Shown: positions 27,481-37,302, numbered from the stretch's first letter. The stretch is DNA of 64,000 nucleotides from Cyanobium gracile PCC 6307 (GCF_000316515.1 NC_019675.1:620001-684000), one strand, 5' to 3'. A program made the numbers and translations. Notes: generated from the letters alone by a model not told the origin.

Positions 27481-29088
27481 ATGACCACGGCCGACGACGA
27501 CGCCTTCCCCGGGGCGACCGCCTACCTGCAGCGGATCCTGCGGGCCCGGGTGTACGACGTGGCGATCGAGTCCCCCCTCGATCCCGCCCCCAACCTCTCC
27601 CGCCGACTCCACAACCAGGTGCTGCTGAAACGGGAGGATCTCCAACCCGTGTTCAGCTTCAAGCTGCGCGGCGCCTACAACAAGATGGCGGGCCTGGAGC
27701 GCGCCGAGCTCGACCGGGGGGTGATCGCCGCCAGCGCCGGCAACCATGCCCAGGGGGTGGCCCTGGCGGCCCAGCGGCTGGGCTGCACCGCCGTGATCGT
27801 GATGCCGGTCACGACGCCGGAGATGAAGGTGCGCTCCGTGGCGGCCCGGGGGGCCGAGGTGGTGCTCCACGGCGACACCTACGACGAGGCCTGTGAGGAA
27901 GCCCACCGCCTGCAGCGCCAGCGGGGGCTCACCTTCATCCATCCCTTCGACGATCCGGACGTGATCGCCGGTCAGGGCACGATTGCCCTTGAGATCCTGC
28001 GCCAGTGCTCCGATCCCCCCGATGCCATCTACGTGGCGGTGGGCGGCGGCGGCCTGATCGCGGGGATCGGCGCCTACGTCAAGAGTCTCTGGCCCCGGGT
28101 GGAGGTGATCGGGGTGGAGCCGAGTGATGCCGACGCCATGACCCGCTCCCTGGCGGCGGGGGAGCGGGTGCGGCTGGAGCAGGTGGGCCTGTTCGCCGAC
28201 GGGGTGGCCGTGCGTCAGGTGGGCGAGCACACCTTCGCCCTGGCCCAGCGCTGCGTCGACCGCATGGTCACGGTGGACACCGACGAGATCTGCGCCGCGA
28301 TCAAGGACGTCTTCGAGGACACCCGCTCGATCCTGGAACCCGCCGGCGCCCTCTCGGTGGCGGGCATGAAGAAGGATGTGGCCCAGCGACAGCTCCGGGA
28401 CCGCACTTTGGTGGCAGTGGCCTGCGGCGCCAACATGAATTTCGACCGGCTGGCCTTCGTGGCCGAGCGGGCCGAACTGGGCGAGGAGCGCGAAGCCCTG
28501 CTGGCGGTGGAGATCCCGGAGCAACCCGGCAGCCTGGCGCGCTTCTGCGCTGTCCTCGGCCAGCGCAGCCTCACCGAGTTCAGCTACCGCCTCGCCGACC
28601 CCCAGTTGGCCCACATCTTCTTAGGGGTGCAGATCAGCGGGCACCAGGACACCCGTCAGCTGATGGACGCCCTCGAGTCCCAGGGCTTTCCCTGCCTCGA
28701 TCTGAGCGGTGACGAGCTGGCCAAGCTCCACCTCTGTCACATGGTCGGCGGCCGGCTGCCGGCCAGTGCTGGGGCGGCCCTGAACCAGGGGGAGGAGCGG
28801 CTGTACCGCTTCGTGTTCCCGGAGCGGCCCGGGGCCCTGATGGCCTTCGTGAACGCCCTGCACCCGAACTGGAACATCAGCATCTTCCACTACCGCAACC
28901 ACGGCGCCGACGTCGGGCGCATCGTGGTCGGGGTGCAGGTGCCCCCGGGGGAGCTGGAGGCGTGGCGGGCCTTCCTCGCCGATCTCCCCTACCAGCACTG
29001 GGAGGAGACGGGCAATCCGGCCTACCGGCTGTTCCTGGGTGAGGTGGGACGGCCCCTGCCCAGTCCGGGCGGGCTGGTGGGGGTCTGA
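27481..29088 (+). CDS. ilvA: Threonine ammonia-lyase, biosynthetic
   Basis: Deaminates threonine to 2-oxobutyrate, committing carbon to isoleucine. The 535-residue protein has the PLP domain with the Schiff-base Lys61 in SFKLRGAYNKM, ASAGNHAQGVALAA, and the phosphate-binding VGGGGLIAG. Two ACT-like regulatory repeats follow (LLAVEIPEQPGSLARFC and LYRFVFPERPGALMAFV), which explain isoleucine feedback in this long form. The ATG at 27481 starts just before the catalytic domain. The in-frame extension upstream covers dxs antisense and was rejected. Confidence 0.95.
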   Translation: MTTADDDAFPGATAYLQRILRARVYDVAIESPLDPAPNLSRRLHNQVLLKREDLQPVFSFKLRGAYNKMAGLERAELDRGVIAASAGNHAQGVALAAQRLGCTAVIVMPVTTPEMKVRSVAARGAEVVLHGDTYDEACEEAHRLQRQRGLTFIHPFDDPDVIAGQGTIALEILRQCSDPPDAIYVAVGGGGLIAGIGAYVKSLWPRVEVIGVEPSDADAMTRSLAAGERVRLEQVGLFADGVAVRQVGEHTFALAQRCVDRMVTVDTDEICAAIKDVFEDTRSILEPAGALSVAGMKKDVAQRQLRDRTLVAVACGANMNFDRLAFVAERAELGEEREALLAVEIPEQPGSLARFCAVLGQRSLTEFSYRLADPQLAHIFLGVQISGHQDTRQLMDALESQGFPCLDLSGDELAKLHLCHMVGGRLPASAGAALNQGEERLYRFVFPERPGALMAFVNALHPNWNISIFHYRNHGADVGRIVVGVQVPPGELEAWRAFLADLPYQHWEETGNPAYRLFLGEVGRPLPSPGGLVGV

Positions 29089-29097
29089 GGCCTGCGA

Positions 29098-29103
29098 TAC
29101 GTT
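29098..29103 (+). promoter_or_regulatory. Candidate -10 box of scpB
   Basis: TACGTT, 26 nt before the ATG at 29130 but only 11 nt before the alternative GTG at 29115. The spacing favours the ATG. Confidence 0.4.
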
Positions 29104-29129
29104 GCCGCCACGCCGTGCCGGACGTCCCC

Positions 29130-29729
29130 ATGGCTGAACCCGACGCCCTGCCCCCCGACGGCGACCCCTCCGCGGCGGCCACCCCGGGGCTGTCCCTGCC
29201 GGCCCGGCTCGAGGCGATTCTCTATCTGAAGGGCCGGCCCCTGGAGCTGGGGGAGCTGGCCGCCATCGCCGGCATCGACCGGGACGAGACGGAGCTGGCC
29301 CTGATCACCCTGATGGCCGACTACGCGCACCGGGACACCGCCCTGGAGATCCACCAGGAGGGCCAGCATTACGCCCTGCAGCTGCGCGCCGGCCTGGGGG
29401 ATCTGGTCCAGAACCTGCTGCCGGTGGATCTCTCGGTCGCCGCCCTGCGGACCCTGGCCACCATCGCCCTCAAGAAGCGCCTGCTGCAGTCGGAGCTGGT
29501 GGAGCTGCGCGGCTCGGGGGCCTATGACCACATCAGGGAGCTCCTCGCCCAGGACTTCATCGAACGCCGCCGCCAGAGCGACGGCCGCTCCTACTGGCTG
29601 AGCCTGAGCGAGAAGTTCCATCGCACCTTCTCCCTGAAGGCCGATGATCTGGCCGCCCTCGGCTCCCGCCTGGCGGCCGCCGAGACGGCCGGAACGCCGC
29701 CGCCTCCCGACGAGGAGGCGGATCCATAG
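29130..29729 (+). CDS. scpB: Chromosome segregation and condensation protein ScpB
   Basis: A 199-residue SMC-kleisin accessory protein made of two winged-helix domains. The family pattern is visible as LEAILYLKGRPLELGELA, IHQEGQHYALQLRAG, DLSVAALRTLATIALKKRLLQSELVELRGSGAYDHI and the RSYWLSLSEKFHRTFSL end. It works with SMC and ScpA on the nucleoid. I chose ATG 29130 over GTG 29115 on promoter spacing. The stop TAG forms TAGAGT upstream of yggT. Confidence 0.9.
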   Translation: MAEPDALPPDGDPSAAATPGLSLPARLEAILYLKGRPLELGELAAIAGIDRDETELALITLMADYAHRDTALEIHQEGQHYALQLRAGLGDLVQNLLPVDLSVAALRTLATIALKKRLLQSELVELRGSGAYDHIRELLAQDFIERRRQSDGRSYWLSLSEKFHRTFSLKADDLAALGSRLAAAETAGTPPPPDEEADP

Positions 29730-29780
29730 AGTTGGCCCAACAAATGGCGCAAGCCTGCAGCCCATCCTCCGACCCCTTCC

Positions 29781-30068
29781 ATGAGCATCCTCGTCTTCCT
29801 GCTCCAGGTGCTGGCCCAGACCCTGAGCATCTACCTCCTGGTGCTGCTGGTCCGCGTGCTGCTGAGCTGGTTCCCCAATCTCGACTGGAGCAATCCGCTG
29901 CTCTCCAGCGTCAGCGCCATCACCGACCCCTACCTCAACGCCTTCCGCGGGCTGATTCCGCCGCTGGGTGGCCTCGACCTTTCGGCGCTGGTGGCCTTCA
30001 TCGCCCTGCAGCTGGCCCAGAGCCTGCTGGGGGCCTCCATCGCCAGCCTCTCCGGCGGCCTCTACTGA
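29781..30068 (+). CDS. YggT family membrane protein
   Basis: A 95-residue protein with two hydrophobic helices around the conserved LLVRVLLSWFPNLDWSNP and ITDPYLNAFRGLIPPLGGLDLS segments that define the YggT/YlmG family. Cyanobacterial and plastid relatives affect nucleoid and thylakoid organisation or division; that is family knowledge, not shown here. It follows scpB after 51 bp. Its last 7 bp overlap the convergent hypothetical gene. Confidence 0.92.
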   Translation: MSILVFLLQVLAQTLSIYLLVLLVRVLLSWFPNLDWSNPLLSSVSAITDPYLNAFRGLIPPLGGLDLSALVAFIALQLAQSLLGASIASLSGGLY

Positions 30069-30637
30069 GGGTCGGCGGCCGGGGACGTCGCCAGGGCCTC
30101 CTCCAGGGGCAGGAGCTCGTCGTCGACGCCGGCACGCGTACGCACCGGGGCGCTGAACCCCCGGGCTTTGACGCTGCGGGTGCCCAGGGGGCCCGGGGTA
30201 CCGGCCGGCACCGCCAGCCGCAGGGCAAAGCTTGAGCGCCCGGGGGGCACATCACCGATCGATCCCACCCGGGTGCGGTTCGGCAGCACCGGTTCACCGC
30301 TGGCATCGAGGATCAGGCCGAACACATCGGTATCCACCACCGGCTTCGATCCGGGGTTGACCACCACGCCCCGCAGCGCCCAGCAGGTGGCACCACTGGG
30401 GCGGGCCAGGGTGGGCTGGGTGGCCAGGTCATCGGCGGGGCAGGGCTCCAGAACCACCTGTGACACCGTCAGGTCGGTGGCGCCGGCCAGGGCCGGGGCA
30501 CCGCAGACGACCAGCAGCACGAGCGCCAGCCGCACCAGCAGCCCGAGGAGGGGCCCGACCCGGGTGGCGGCCAGCCTGCCGGCCCACGGTCCGGCCGGAG
30601 TCCTGGTCCCTGGAACGACGATCCCTGCCTGAGTCAC
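30062..30637 (-). CDS. Conserved-looking secreted or anchored hypothetical protein
   Basis: A 191-residue protein that I do not recognise. A basic N-terminus is followed by a hydrophobic stretch LLGLLVRLALVLLVVCGAPALA at about residues 31-52, a signal peptide or anchor with cleavage after ALA. The exported part of about 140 residues has two Cys (LEPCPADD and ATCWALRG), which could form a disulfide, and a beta-rich pattern VVVNPGSKPVVDTDVFGLILD. Its start overlaps the stop of the MazG-like gene by 4 bp on the same strand. Confidence 0.65.
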   Translation of the reverse strand: MTQAGIVVPGTRTPAGPWAGRLAATRVGPLLGLLVRLALVLLVVCGAPALAGATDLTVSQVVLEPCPADDLATQPTLARPSGATCWALRGVVVNPGSKPVVDTDVFGLILDASGEPVLPNRTRVGSIGDVPPGRSSFALRLAVPAGTPGPLGTRSVKARGFSAPVRTRAGVDDELLPLEEALATSPAADPQ

Positions 30638-30963
30638 CGCCGGTCGCCGCTGCCTGCGATCACGTTACGGTTCACCCGGTCGGCCAGCTTGGCCAGGTTG
30701 GCGGCCGCCACGTCGTCGAGATCCAGCCCCAGTTCCGTGGCCAACTGGGCCACGTACCAGAGCACGTCCCCCAGCTCCAGCCGCAGGTCGTCGCGAACCT
30801 CGGGGCTGAACACCCCCGCTCGGTCGCGCAGCACCTTCTTCACCTTGTCGGCCACCTCACCGGCCTCGCCGCACAGGCCCAGGGTGGGATAGAGGATGTT
30901 GTTGCCGGCATCGGGATAGCGCGCCGTCTCACGGGAGCGTTGCTGGTAGTCGTGAAAGTCCAT
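30634..30963 (-). CDS. MazG-like nucleotide pyrophosphohydrolase
   Basis: A 109-residue all-alpha NTP pyrophosphatase domain. The metal-binding Glu/Asp set is visible as GEAGEVADKVKK (ExxE) and LELGDVLWYVAQLATELG (ExxD). It is a single domain, shorter than E. coli MazG (263), resembling the small MazG/RS21-C6 house-cleaning enzymes that hydrolyse non-canonical dNTPs. It is divergent from pyk, with about 60 bp between starts. Confidence 0.87.
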   Translation of the reverse strand: MDFHDYQQRSRETARYPDAGNNILYPTLGLCGEAGEVADKVKKVLRDRAGVFSPEVRDDLRLELGDVLWYVAQLATELGLDLDDVAAANLAKLADRVNRNVIAGSGDRR

Positions 30964-30993
30964 TGCAAGCGCGCTCCGGGCAAGTCCGGATGG

Positions 30994-30999
30994 TAGTTT
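30994..30999 (+). promoter_or_regulatory. Candidate -10 box of pyk
   Basis: TAGTTT with 23 nt to the ATG at 31023. It supports that start over the in-frame CTG/ATG positions further upstream. Confidence 0.45.
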
Positions 31000-31022
31000 C
31001 CGCCCTTGTCATCGGTCGTCCA

Positions 31023-32807
31023 ATGGCCCCTCACGATCTCATGCGTCGCACAAAGATCGTGGCCACGATCGGGCCCGCCACCGAGTCGCCCGAGGTGCTG
31101 CGGCAGCTGATCGCCGCCGGCGCCACCACCTTCCGTCTCAACTTTTCCCACGGCGATCACAGCGATCACGCCGATCGGATCGCCACCATCCGCCAGGTGG
31201 CCCACGAACTGGGCGTTCACATCGGCATCCTCCAGGACCTGCAGGGTCCCAAGATCCGTCTGGGCCGCTTCCAGGCCGGTCCCATCACCCTGGCCAAGGG
31301 GGATCCCTTCTCGCTTACATCCCGCGCCGTCAACTGCGACCACACCATCGCCACCGTCACCTACGACCGGCTGGCAGATGAGGTGACCAGCGGCAGTCGG
31401 ATCCTGCTCGATGACGGCCGGGTGGAGATGGTGGTGGTGGAGGTCGACGGCCCCGGGCAGACCCTGAAGTGCCGGGTGACGGTGGGCGGGGTGCTCTCCA
31501 ACAACAAGGGGGTGAACTTTCCCGATGTGCAGCTCTCGATCCGGGCCCTCACGCCCAAGGACCGGCGTGACCTGGCCTTCGGGCTGCAGCAGGGCGTCGA
31601 CTGGGTGGCCCTGAGCTTCGTGCGCAACCCCTCCGACATGCTGGAGATCCGGGAACTGATCCGCAGCCAGGGCCACAACACGCCGGTGGTGGCCAAGATC
31701 GAGAAATTCGAGGCCATCGACGCCATCGACGCGATCCTGCCCCTCTGCGATGGGGTGATGGTGGCCCGGGGCGACCTCGGGGTGGAGATGCCCGCCGAGG
31801 AGGTGCCGCTGCTGCAGAAGGAACTGATCCGCAAAGCCAACAGCCTCGGCATCCCGATCATCACCGCCACCCAGATGCTCGATTCGATGGCCGCCTGTCC
31901 CCGGCCCACCCGGGCCGAGGTGAGCGATGTGGCCAACGCCATCCTCGACGGCACTGATGCGGTGATGCTCTCCAACGAAACCGCCGTGGGGGACTACCCG
32001 GTGGAGGCGGTGGCCACCATGGACCAGATCGCCCGTCGCATCGAGCGCGACTACCCCCAGCGGGTGCTCGACAGCCACATGGCCACCACCATTCCCAATG
32101 CCATCTGCCAGGCGGTCAGCAGCATCGCCCGCCAGCTCAACGCCGCGGCGATCCTGCCCCTCACCAAGACCGGCTCCACGGCGCGCAACGTCAGCAAGTT
32201 CCGCCCCAGCACCCCGATCCTGGCGATCACCTCCGATGTGACGGTGGCGCGGCAGTTGCAGCTGGTGTGGGGGGTCAACCCCCTGCTGATCCAGGACCAA
32301 TCCAGCAGCAGCCGCACCTTCAGCGTGGCCATGGCCACGGCCCAGCAGCTGGGGCTCCTGGGTGCCGGTGACCTGGTGGTCCAGACCGCCGGCACCCTCG
32401 AAGGGGTGAGCGGCTCCACCGACCTGGTCAAGGTGGGCATCGTCTCCGCCGTCATGGGCCGTGGTGTCGGCATCGGCAGCGGCACCGTGAGCGGCAAGGT
32501 GCGCCTGGCCAGCTCACCGGAGGATGCGGCCCGTCTGGAGGCCGGCGAGATCCTGGTGGTCCGCGAGACCAGCGCCGCCTACCTGGAGGCGATCCGCAAG
32601 GCCCGCGGGGTGATTGCCGAGGAGGAGGGCCGCCAGAGCCACGCCGCCGTGATCGCCGAGCGACTCGGGGTGCCGGTGATCGTGGGGGTGGCCAACGCCA
32701 CCCTCGAACTGCGCATGGGCGAGGTGGTCACCCTCGAGATTCAGGAGGGGGTGGTGCACCGGGGCCCCCGCAGTGCCCACCCTTCGGAGGTGCCCTCTTT
32801 CCTCTAG
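31023..32807 (+). CDS. pyk: Pyruvate kinase with C-terminal PEP-utiliser-like domain
   Basis: Transfers phosphate from phosphoenolpyruvate to ADP, the last step of glycolysis. At 594 residues it is longer than the 470 of E. coli PykF. The catalytic core includes MRRTKIVATIGPATESPE, the FRLNFSHGD, VVAKIEKFEAIDAID, the metal site GVMVARGDLGVEMP and TATQMLDSMAACPRPTRAEV. The extra C-terminal domain, from about residue 485, resembles the swivelling PEP-utiliser His domain (EGRQSHAAVIAERLGVPVIVG), an arrangement known in cyanobacterial and Bacillus-type Pyk. The stop TAG is followed by AAC, 24 nt before the next gene's start. Confidence 0.96.
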   Translation: MAPHDLMRRTKIVATIGPATESPEVLRQLIAAGATTFRLNFSHGDHSDHADRIATIRQVAHELGVHIGILQDLQGPKIRLGRFQAGPITLAKGDPFSLTSRAVNCDHTIATVTYDRLADEVTSGSRILLDDGRVEMVVVEVDGPGQTLKCRVTVGGVLSNNKGVNFPDVQLSIRALTPKDRRDLAFGLQQGVDWVALSFVRNPSDMLEIRELIRSQGHNTPVVAKIEKFEAIDAIDAILPLCDGVMVARGDLGVEMPAEEVPLLQKELIRKANSLGIPIITATQMLDSMAACPRPTRAEVSDVANAILDGTDAVMLSNETAVGDYPVEAVATMDQIARRIERDYPQRVLDSHMATTIPNAICQAVSSIARQLNAAAILPLTKTGSTARNVSKFRPSTPILAITSDVTVARQLQLVWGVNPLLIQDQSSSSRTFSVAMATAQQLGLLGAGDLVVQTAGTLEGVSGSTDLVKVGIVSAVMGRGVGIGSGTVSGKVRLASSPEDAARLEAGEILVVRETSAAYLEAIRKARGVIAEEEGRQSHAAVIAERLGVPVIVGVANATLELRMGEVVTLEIQEGVVHRGPRSAHPSEVPSFL

Positions 32808-32834
32808 AACCGAAGCGACTCCGGCTGCGCCGCC

Positions 32835-34064
32835 ATGGCCTCCAAGCTGCCCCTGAGCGAGACGGTGGCCATGGCGCTGCTGACGCTGCGCTCGAACCGT
32901 CTGCGCAGCCTGCTCACCATGCTCGGCATCGTGATCGGCAACGCCTCGGTCATCACCCTGGTGGGGGTCGGGCGCGGCGCCCAGAACCTTGCCGAGAGCC
33001 AGCTCAGCACCCTGGGCGCCAACGTGCTGTTCGTGGTGCCGGGCAACAACGACACCCGGCGCCAGGGGATCGAGACCCCGCGCACCCTGGTGCTGGAGGA
33101 CGCCAAGGCGATCGCCGAGCAGGTGCCGAGCGTGCGCCGCGTCGCCCCCCAGATCACCCTCAATGAGGTGGCCCAGGCCGGGGGCTTCAGCTCAACGATC
33201 TCGGTCTCGGGGGTGACGCCGGAATTCCTGCCGGTCCGCAGTTTCGAAGTGACCCGGGGCCGCTTCATCGACGAGCGCGATCTCAAGGGCGCCCGCAACG
33301 TGGTGGTGATCGGGCCCGATCTGCAGAAGAAGCTGATGCCCACCGGCGAAGCCCTGGGCCGCCAGCTGCGCATCCGGGACAAGTCCTTCGAGGTCATCGG
33401 CGTTCTGGCTTCCAAGGGGGCGGTGTTCGGCTCCAACCAGGACGAGAACGCCTACATCCCCCTCACCACCATGGTGAGCCAGCTGAGCGGACGGGATCCC
33501 ACCTTCGGCGTCAGCCTCACCTTCATCAGCGTGGAGGCCCGCGACGAGGCCAGCACCGGCGCCGCCGCCTTCCAGATCACCAACCTGCTACGCCAGCGCC
33601 ACCGCATCCTGCGGGAGGACGACTTCGCCGTGCGTTCCCAGAAGGATGCCCTCACGATCGTCGGCACGATCACCGGCGGGCTCACCCTGATGCTCGCGGC
33701 CATCGGCGCCGTGTCCCTGCTGGTGGGCGGGATCGGCATCATGAACATCATGCTGGTGTCGGTGAGTGAACGCACCGAGGAAATCGGCCTGCGCAAGGCC
33801 CTCGGAGCCCGCAGCAGCGACGTGCTGCTCCAGTTTCTGGTGGAGTCCCTGGTGCTCGCCAGCCTGGGCGGGGTGATCGGCAGCGCCATGGGCCTGGGCA
33901 CCGTGGCCCTGGTGGCGGCCTTCACCCCCCTGCCGGCCACGATCGAGGCCAGCACCGTGCTGCTGACGGTGGGGCTGTCCGGCTCGATCGGCCTGTTCTT
34001 CGGGGTGGTGCCGGCCCGCCGCGCCGCCCGACTGGATCCAATCGCAGCCCTCAGGAGTCTCTGA
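32835..34064 (+). CDS. MacB-type ABC transporter permease
   Basis: A 409-residue membrane protein with the MacB/FtsX layout. One N-terminal helix (SLLTMLGIVIGNASVITLVGVG) is followed by a large extracytoplasmic domain of about 220 residues (MacB periplasmic core) and three C-terminal helices (TLMLAAIGAVSLLVGGIGIMNIML onward). RTEEIGLRKALGARSSDVLLQF is the conserved FtsX loop. No ATPase or MacA-like partner is adjacent; they are presumably encoded elsewhere. The substrate is unknown, perhaps a lipoprotein, peptide or drug as in the family. Confidence 0.9.
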   Translation: MASKLPLSETVAMALLTLRSNRLRSLLTMLGIVIGNASVITLVGVGRGAQNLAESQLSTLGANVLFVVPGNNDTRRQGIETPRTLVLEDAKAIAEQVPSVRRVAPQITLNEVAQAGGFSSTISVSGVTPEFLPVRSFEVTRGRFIDERDLKGARNVVVIGPDLQKKLMPTGEALGRQLRIRDKSFEVIGVLASKGAVFGSNQDENAYIPLTTMVSQLSGRDPTFGVSLTFISVEARDEASTGAAAFQITNLLRQRHRILREDDFAVRSQKDALTIVGTITGGLTLMLAAIGAVSLLVGGIGIMNIMLVSVSERTEEIGLRKALGARSSDVLLQFLVESLVLASLGGVIGSAMGLGTVALVAAFTPLPATIEASTVLLTVGLSGSIGLFFGVVPARRAARLDPIAALRSL

Positions 34065-34257
34065 AGTCGCGGGGGAGCTCGGGGGGGGGAGCGGCCAGGC
34101 TGCCGTCACCGCGCACGGGGCCCGACGCCATCGCCCGGGCAGGCCTAGCCCCGGCTTCGCCCTGAGAGAATCGAAGAAAACATTAAGACTGCCAATCCGT
34201 CGCCTTCGTCACCGAATCCCCACAGCCGCAATGGCTTGATGGTATGGACGTCGCCGC
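34065..34257. other. Intergenic region before DUF1830, nothing definite
   Basis: About 190 bp. The first half is GC-rich with a run of nine G. The second half is AT-richer (GAAGAAAACATTAAGAC near 34173-34189) and is the likely promoter zone of the DUF1830 gene, but no box pair is convincing. Confidence 0.4.
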
Positions 34258-34566
34258 ATGAAGGTGTTGGATCAACTGGCCAGGACAGAACAGGTGGATT
34301 GCGGCTACCGGAACAGCTCCGACCGCATGGTCATCCTGCGCTGCATCGGGCCGGGGCAGTTCTTCCTCGAACGGGTCGTCTTTCCTTTCGAACTCCTGAC
34401 CTTTCAGTGTCCCGAAATGAGCGAGGTGGAGATCTGGACCCACGGCCTGGGCGGCCCGGAGCTGCTCGAATCGATCGAGTCCCGCGAACTGATCATGGAA
34501 TCGGCCCCCGTCCCCGAGGCTGCCGCCGGCGGCATTGAGCTCAACCCCTGGCTGCAGGCCAGCTGA
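34258..34566 (+). CDS. DUF1830 domain-containing protein
   Basis: A 102-residue soluble protein with the DUF1830 signature: DCGYRNSSDRMVILRCIGP near residue 14, then FFLERVVFPFELLTFQCPEMSEVEIWTH. Three Cys are present, the first two in those conserved positions. The family is confined to cyanobacteria as far as I know and has no assigned function. A separate promoter is likely, since the upstream gap is 193 bp and ftsH follows after 75 bp. Confidence 0.85.
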   Translation: MKVLDQLARTEQVDCGYRNSSDRMVILRCIGPGQFFLERVVFPFELLTFQCPEMSEVEIWTHGLGGPELLESIESRELIMESAPVPEAAAGGIELNPWLQAS

Positions 34567-34615
34567 GCCGTCCGCTCCGGGGCTGCCGAGCTCCCGTTGC
34601 CGGGCCCCGCGCTCT

Positions 34616-34621
34616 TAAGGT
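34616..34621 (+). promoter_or_regulatory. Candidate -10 box of ftsH
   Basis: TAAGGT, 20 nt before the chosen ATG at 34642. Confidence 0.4.
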
Positions 34622-34641
34622 TGTCCAAAAGCTTCACAACC

Positions 34642-36621
34642 ATGAATCAGCGCTGGCGTGTCCTTGCCCTGTGGCTGTTGCCGGTCGCCGTGGCCCTCTT
34701 CCTGGGCTGGCAGCTGCTGAGTTCCGGAGGGCGCCTGGCCCCCGCCGGCAGTGGTGGCGACACCACCGCCCCCCGCAATGCGGCGGTGGCCCGGATGAGC
34801 TACGGCCGTTTCCTGGATTACGTGGAGGCCGGGCGTGTCACCGCCGTTGACATCTTCGACGGGGGTCGCACCGCCGTCATTGAGGCGGTGGACCCTGACC
34901 TCGACAACCGCGTCCAGCGCCTGCGCGTCGATCTGCCCGGCGTGGCTCCCGAGCTGATCAACAAACTCAAGGATCAGGGCATCAGCTTCGATGTTCATCC
35001 CCCCAAGTCCACCCCGCCGGCCCTGGGCCTCCTGGGCAACCTTCTCTTCCCACTGCTGCTGATCGGCTCGCTGATCTTCCTGGCCCGGCGCTCCTCCGGC
35101 ATGCCGGGTGGGCCCGGCCAGGCCATGCAGTTCGGCAAGTCCAAGGCCCGTTTCGCCATGGAGGCCGAAACCGGCGTCAAGTTCGACGACGTGGCCGGGG
35201 TGGAAGAGGCCAAGCAGGACCTTCAGGAGGTGGTCACCTTCCTCAAGACACCCGAGCGCTTCACCTCTGTGGGAGCCAAAATCCCCCGCGGCGTGCTGCT
35301 GGTGGGCCCTCCCGGCACCGGCAAGACCCTTCTCGCCAAGGCGATCGCCGGCGAGGCAGGGGTGCCCTTCTTCTCTCTCTCCGGTTCGGAGTTCGTGGAG
35401 ATGTTCGTCGGCGTTGGCGCCAGCCGGGTCCGCGACCTGTTCAAACGGGCCAAGGAAAACAGCCCCTGCCTGATCTTCATTGATGAGATCGACGCCGTCG
35501 GCCGCCAGCGCGGCGCCGGCATCGGCGGCGGCAACGATGAGCGGGAGCAGACCCTCAACCAGCTCCTTACCGAGATGGATGGCTTCGAGGGCAACAGCGG
35601 CATCATCATCATCGCCGCCACCAACCGACCCGACGTCCTGGATTCGGCCCTGATGCGGCCAGGCCGCTTCGATCGCCAGGTGCAGGTGGATGCGCCCGAC
35701 ATCAAGGGACGGCTCTCGATCCTCAAGGTGCACAGCCGCAACAAGAAGCTGGCCGACGACGTCTCCCTGGAGATGATCGCCCGCCGCACCCCCGGCTTCA
35801 CCGGCGCCGACCTGGCCAACCTGCTGAATGAAGCGGCGATTCTCACCGCCCGCCGGCGCAAGGAGGCCACCGGTCTGGCGGAGATCGACGATGCCGTCGA
35901 CCGGATCATCGCCGGCATGGAGGGCAAGCCCCTCACCGATGGCCGCAGCAAGCGTCTGATCGCTTACCACGAAGTGGGCCATGCCCTGGTGGGCACCCTG
36001 GTGAAGCAGCACGACCCTGTTCAGAAAGTCACCCTGATCCCCCGGGGCCAGGCCCAGGGCCTCACCTGGTTCGCCCCCGATGAGGAGCAGATGCTCGTCA
36101 GCCGTGCCCAGCTGCGGGCCCGGATCATGGGGGCCCTCGGGGGTCGTGCCGCCGAGGACGTGGTGTTCGGCCATTCGGAGGTGACCACCGGGGCCGGGGG
36201 TGACATCCAGCAGGTGGCCTCGATGGCCCGACAGATGGTGACCCGCTTCGGCATGAGCGATCTGGGTCCGATGTCCCTGGAGGCCGGCAACCAGGAGGTG
36301 TTCCTGGGCCGCGACCTGATGACCCGCAGCGATGTCTCCGATGCCATCGCCCACAAGATCGATGAGGCCGTCCGCCAGATCGTCCAGAGCTGCTACGCCG
36401 ACACCGTCAAGCTCGTGGCTGACCACCGGGCCTGCATGGACCGGCTGGTGGAGCTGCTGATCGAGAAGGAGAGCCTCGATGGTGACGAGTTCCGTCTGAT
36501 CGTCTCCGAGTTCGCTTCGATACCCGACAAGGATCGCTTCTCCCCCCTGCTCACCGCCGCAGACCTGGCCACCGCCCCCGCTCAGGGCGCCGCCGTGGCC
36601 GAGATCAGGGAAGCTCCCTGA
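34642..36621 (+). CDS. ftsH: ATP-dependent zinc metalloprotease FtsH
   Basis: A 659-residue membrane AAA+ protease; cyanobacterial FtsH complexes degrade photodamaged D1 and other membrane proteins. Transmembrane helix 1 is at about 7-24 and helix 2 at about 130-147. Walker A GPPGTGKT is at 222-229, Walker B IFIDEID at 278-284, the second-region-of-homology Arg segment lies in [11 protein letters not shown], and the zinc site HEVGH is at 443-447. Which of the several cyanobacterial paralogues this is cannot be settled from sequence alone. It is followed by a strong bidirectional terminator shared with the convergent clpP. Confidence 0.95.
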   Translation: MNQRWRVLALWLLPVAVALFLGWQLLSSGGRLAPAGSGGDTTAPRNAAVARMSYGRFLDYVEAGRVTAVDIFDGGRTAVIEAVDPDLDNRVQRLRVDLPGVAPELINKLKDQGISFDVHPPKSTPPALGLLGNLLFPLLLIGSLIFLARRSSGMPGGPGQAMQFGKSKARFAMEAETGVKFDDVAGVEEAKQDLQEVVTFLKTPERFTSVGAKIPRGVLLVGPPGTGKTLLAKAIAGEAGVPFFSLSGSEFVEMFVGVGASRVRDLFKRAKENSPCLIFIDEIDAVGRQRGAGIGGGNDEREQTLNQLLTEMDGFEGNSGIIIIAATNRPDVLDSALMRPGRFDRQVQVDAPDIKGRLSILKVHSRNKKLADDVSLEMIARRTPGFTGADLANLLNEAAILTARRRKEATGLAEIDDAVDRIIAGMEGKPLTDGRSKRLIAYHEVGHALVGTLVKQHDPVQKVTLIPRGQAQGLTWFAPDEEQMLVSRAQLRARIMGALGGRAAEDVVFGHSEVTTGAGGDIQQVASMARQMVTRFGMSDLGPMSLEAGNQEVFLGRDLMTRSDVSDAIAHKIDEAVRQIVQSCYADTVKLVADHRACMDRLVELLIEKESLDGDEFRLIVSEFASIPDKDRFSPLLTAADLATAPAQGAAVAEIREAP

Positions 36622-36640
36622 GCTTCGGCTTCGGCGCCTG

Positions 36641-36671
36641 AAAAAAGGCCTGCTCCGGCAGGCCCTTTTTT
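36641..36671. terminator. Bidirectional terminator between ftsH and clpP
   Basis: Six A, then GGCCTGC-TCCG-GCAGGCC, a C, then six T. A perfect 7-bp stem with a 4-base loop is flanked by A and T tracts, so it works on both strands for the two convergent genes. Confidence 0.9.
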
Positions 36672-36686
36672 GTGGGCGGCAGGGGC

Positions 36687-37277
36687 TCAGACGGGGCGAA
36701 CAGGCCGCTTCTCGATCACCTTGTCGATCAGGCCGTAGGCCATCGCTTCGGCCGGGGACATGAAGAAATCCCGGTCGGTGTCGATCTGGATGCGCTCCAG
36801 ATCCTGCCCGGTCCGGCTCGCCAGTTCGCGGTTGAGCTTGTCCTTCAGATAGAGAATCTCGTCGGCCTGGATGCGGATGTCGCTGGCCTGGCCCCGGGCC
36901 CCGCCGAGGGGCTGGTGGATCATGATTCGGGAATGGCTGAGGCTGCTGCGCTTGCCCTTAGCGCCGGCGCAGAGCAGGAAGGCACCCATGCTGGCCGCCA
37001 GGCCCACGCAGACGGTCTGCACATCGGGTTTAATGTGCTGCATCGTGTCAAAGATGCCGAGTCCGTCGTAAACAGAACCGCCGGGGGAATTGACATAGAG
37101 GAAGATATCCTTTTCAGGATCTTCGGCCTCCAGAAACAGCAGCTGGGCCACCACGCGGTTGGCAGACTCCGCCGTTACCGGTTCGCCGAGGAAGATGATC
37201 CTCTCGCGCAGCAGGCGGGAATAGATGTCGAAGGCTCTTTCACCGCGACCCGACTCCTCGATGACGATCGGGATCAT
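36687..37277 (-). CDS. clpP: ATP-dependent Clp protease proteolytic subunit ClpP
   Basis: A 196-residue serine peptidase of the Clp complex. The nucleophile Ser96 is in [11 protein letters not shown] and His121 in [10 protein letters not shown]. The third triad residue lies in the IDTDRDFF segment near 166-170. [18 protein letters not shown] is intact, so this is an active ClpP and not the ClpR variant. Cyanobacteria carry several copies; the exact paralogue is not assigned. A TAGGAT box precedes the ATG by 25 nt. clpS, the N-end adaptor of the same system, lies about 2.7 kb away on the other strand. Confidence 0.94.
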   Translation of the reverse strand: MIPIVIEESGRGERAFDIYSRLLRERIIFLGEPVTAESANRVVAQLLFLEAEDPEKDIFLYVNSPGGSVYDGLGIFDTMQHIKPDVQTVCVGLAASMGAFLLCAGAKGKRSSLSHSRIMIHQPLGGARGQASDIRIQADEILYLKDKLNRELASRTGQDLERIQIDTDRDFFMSPAEAMAYGLIDKVIEKRPVRPV

Positions 37278-37302
37278 GGGCTCCAGACAGGCGATTGAAA
37301 CG

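Noticed and set aside
34065-34257. Small protein frames before DUF1830
   Set aside because: The few ATG frames stop within a handful of codons and show no hydrophobic or family pattern.
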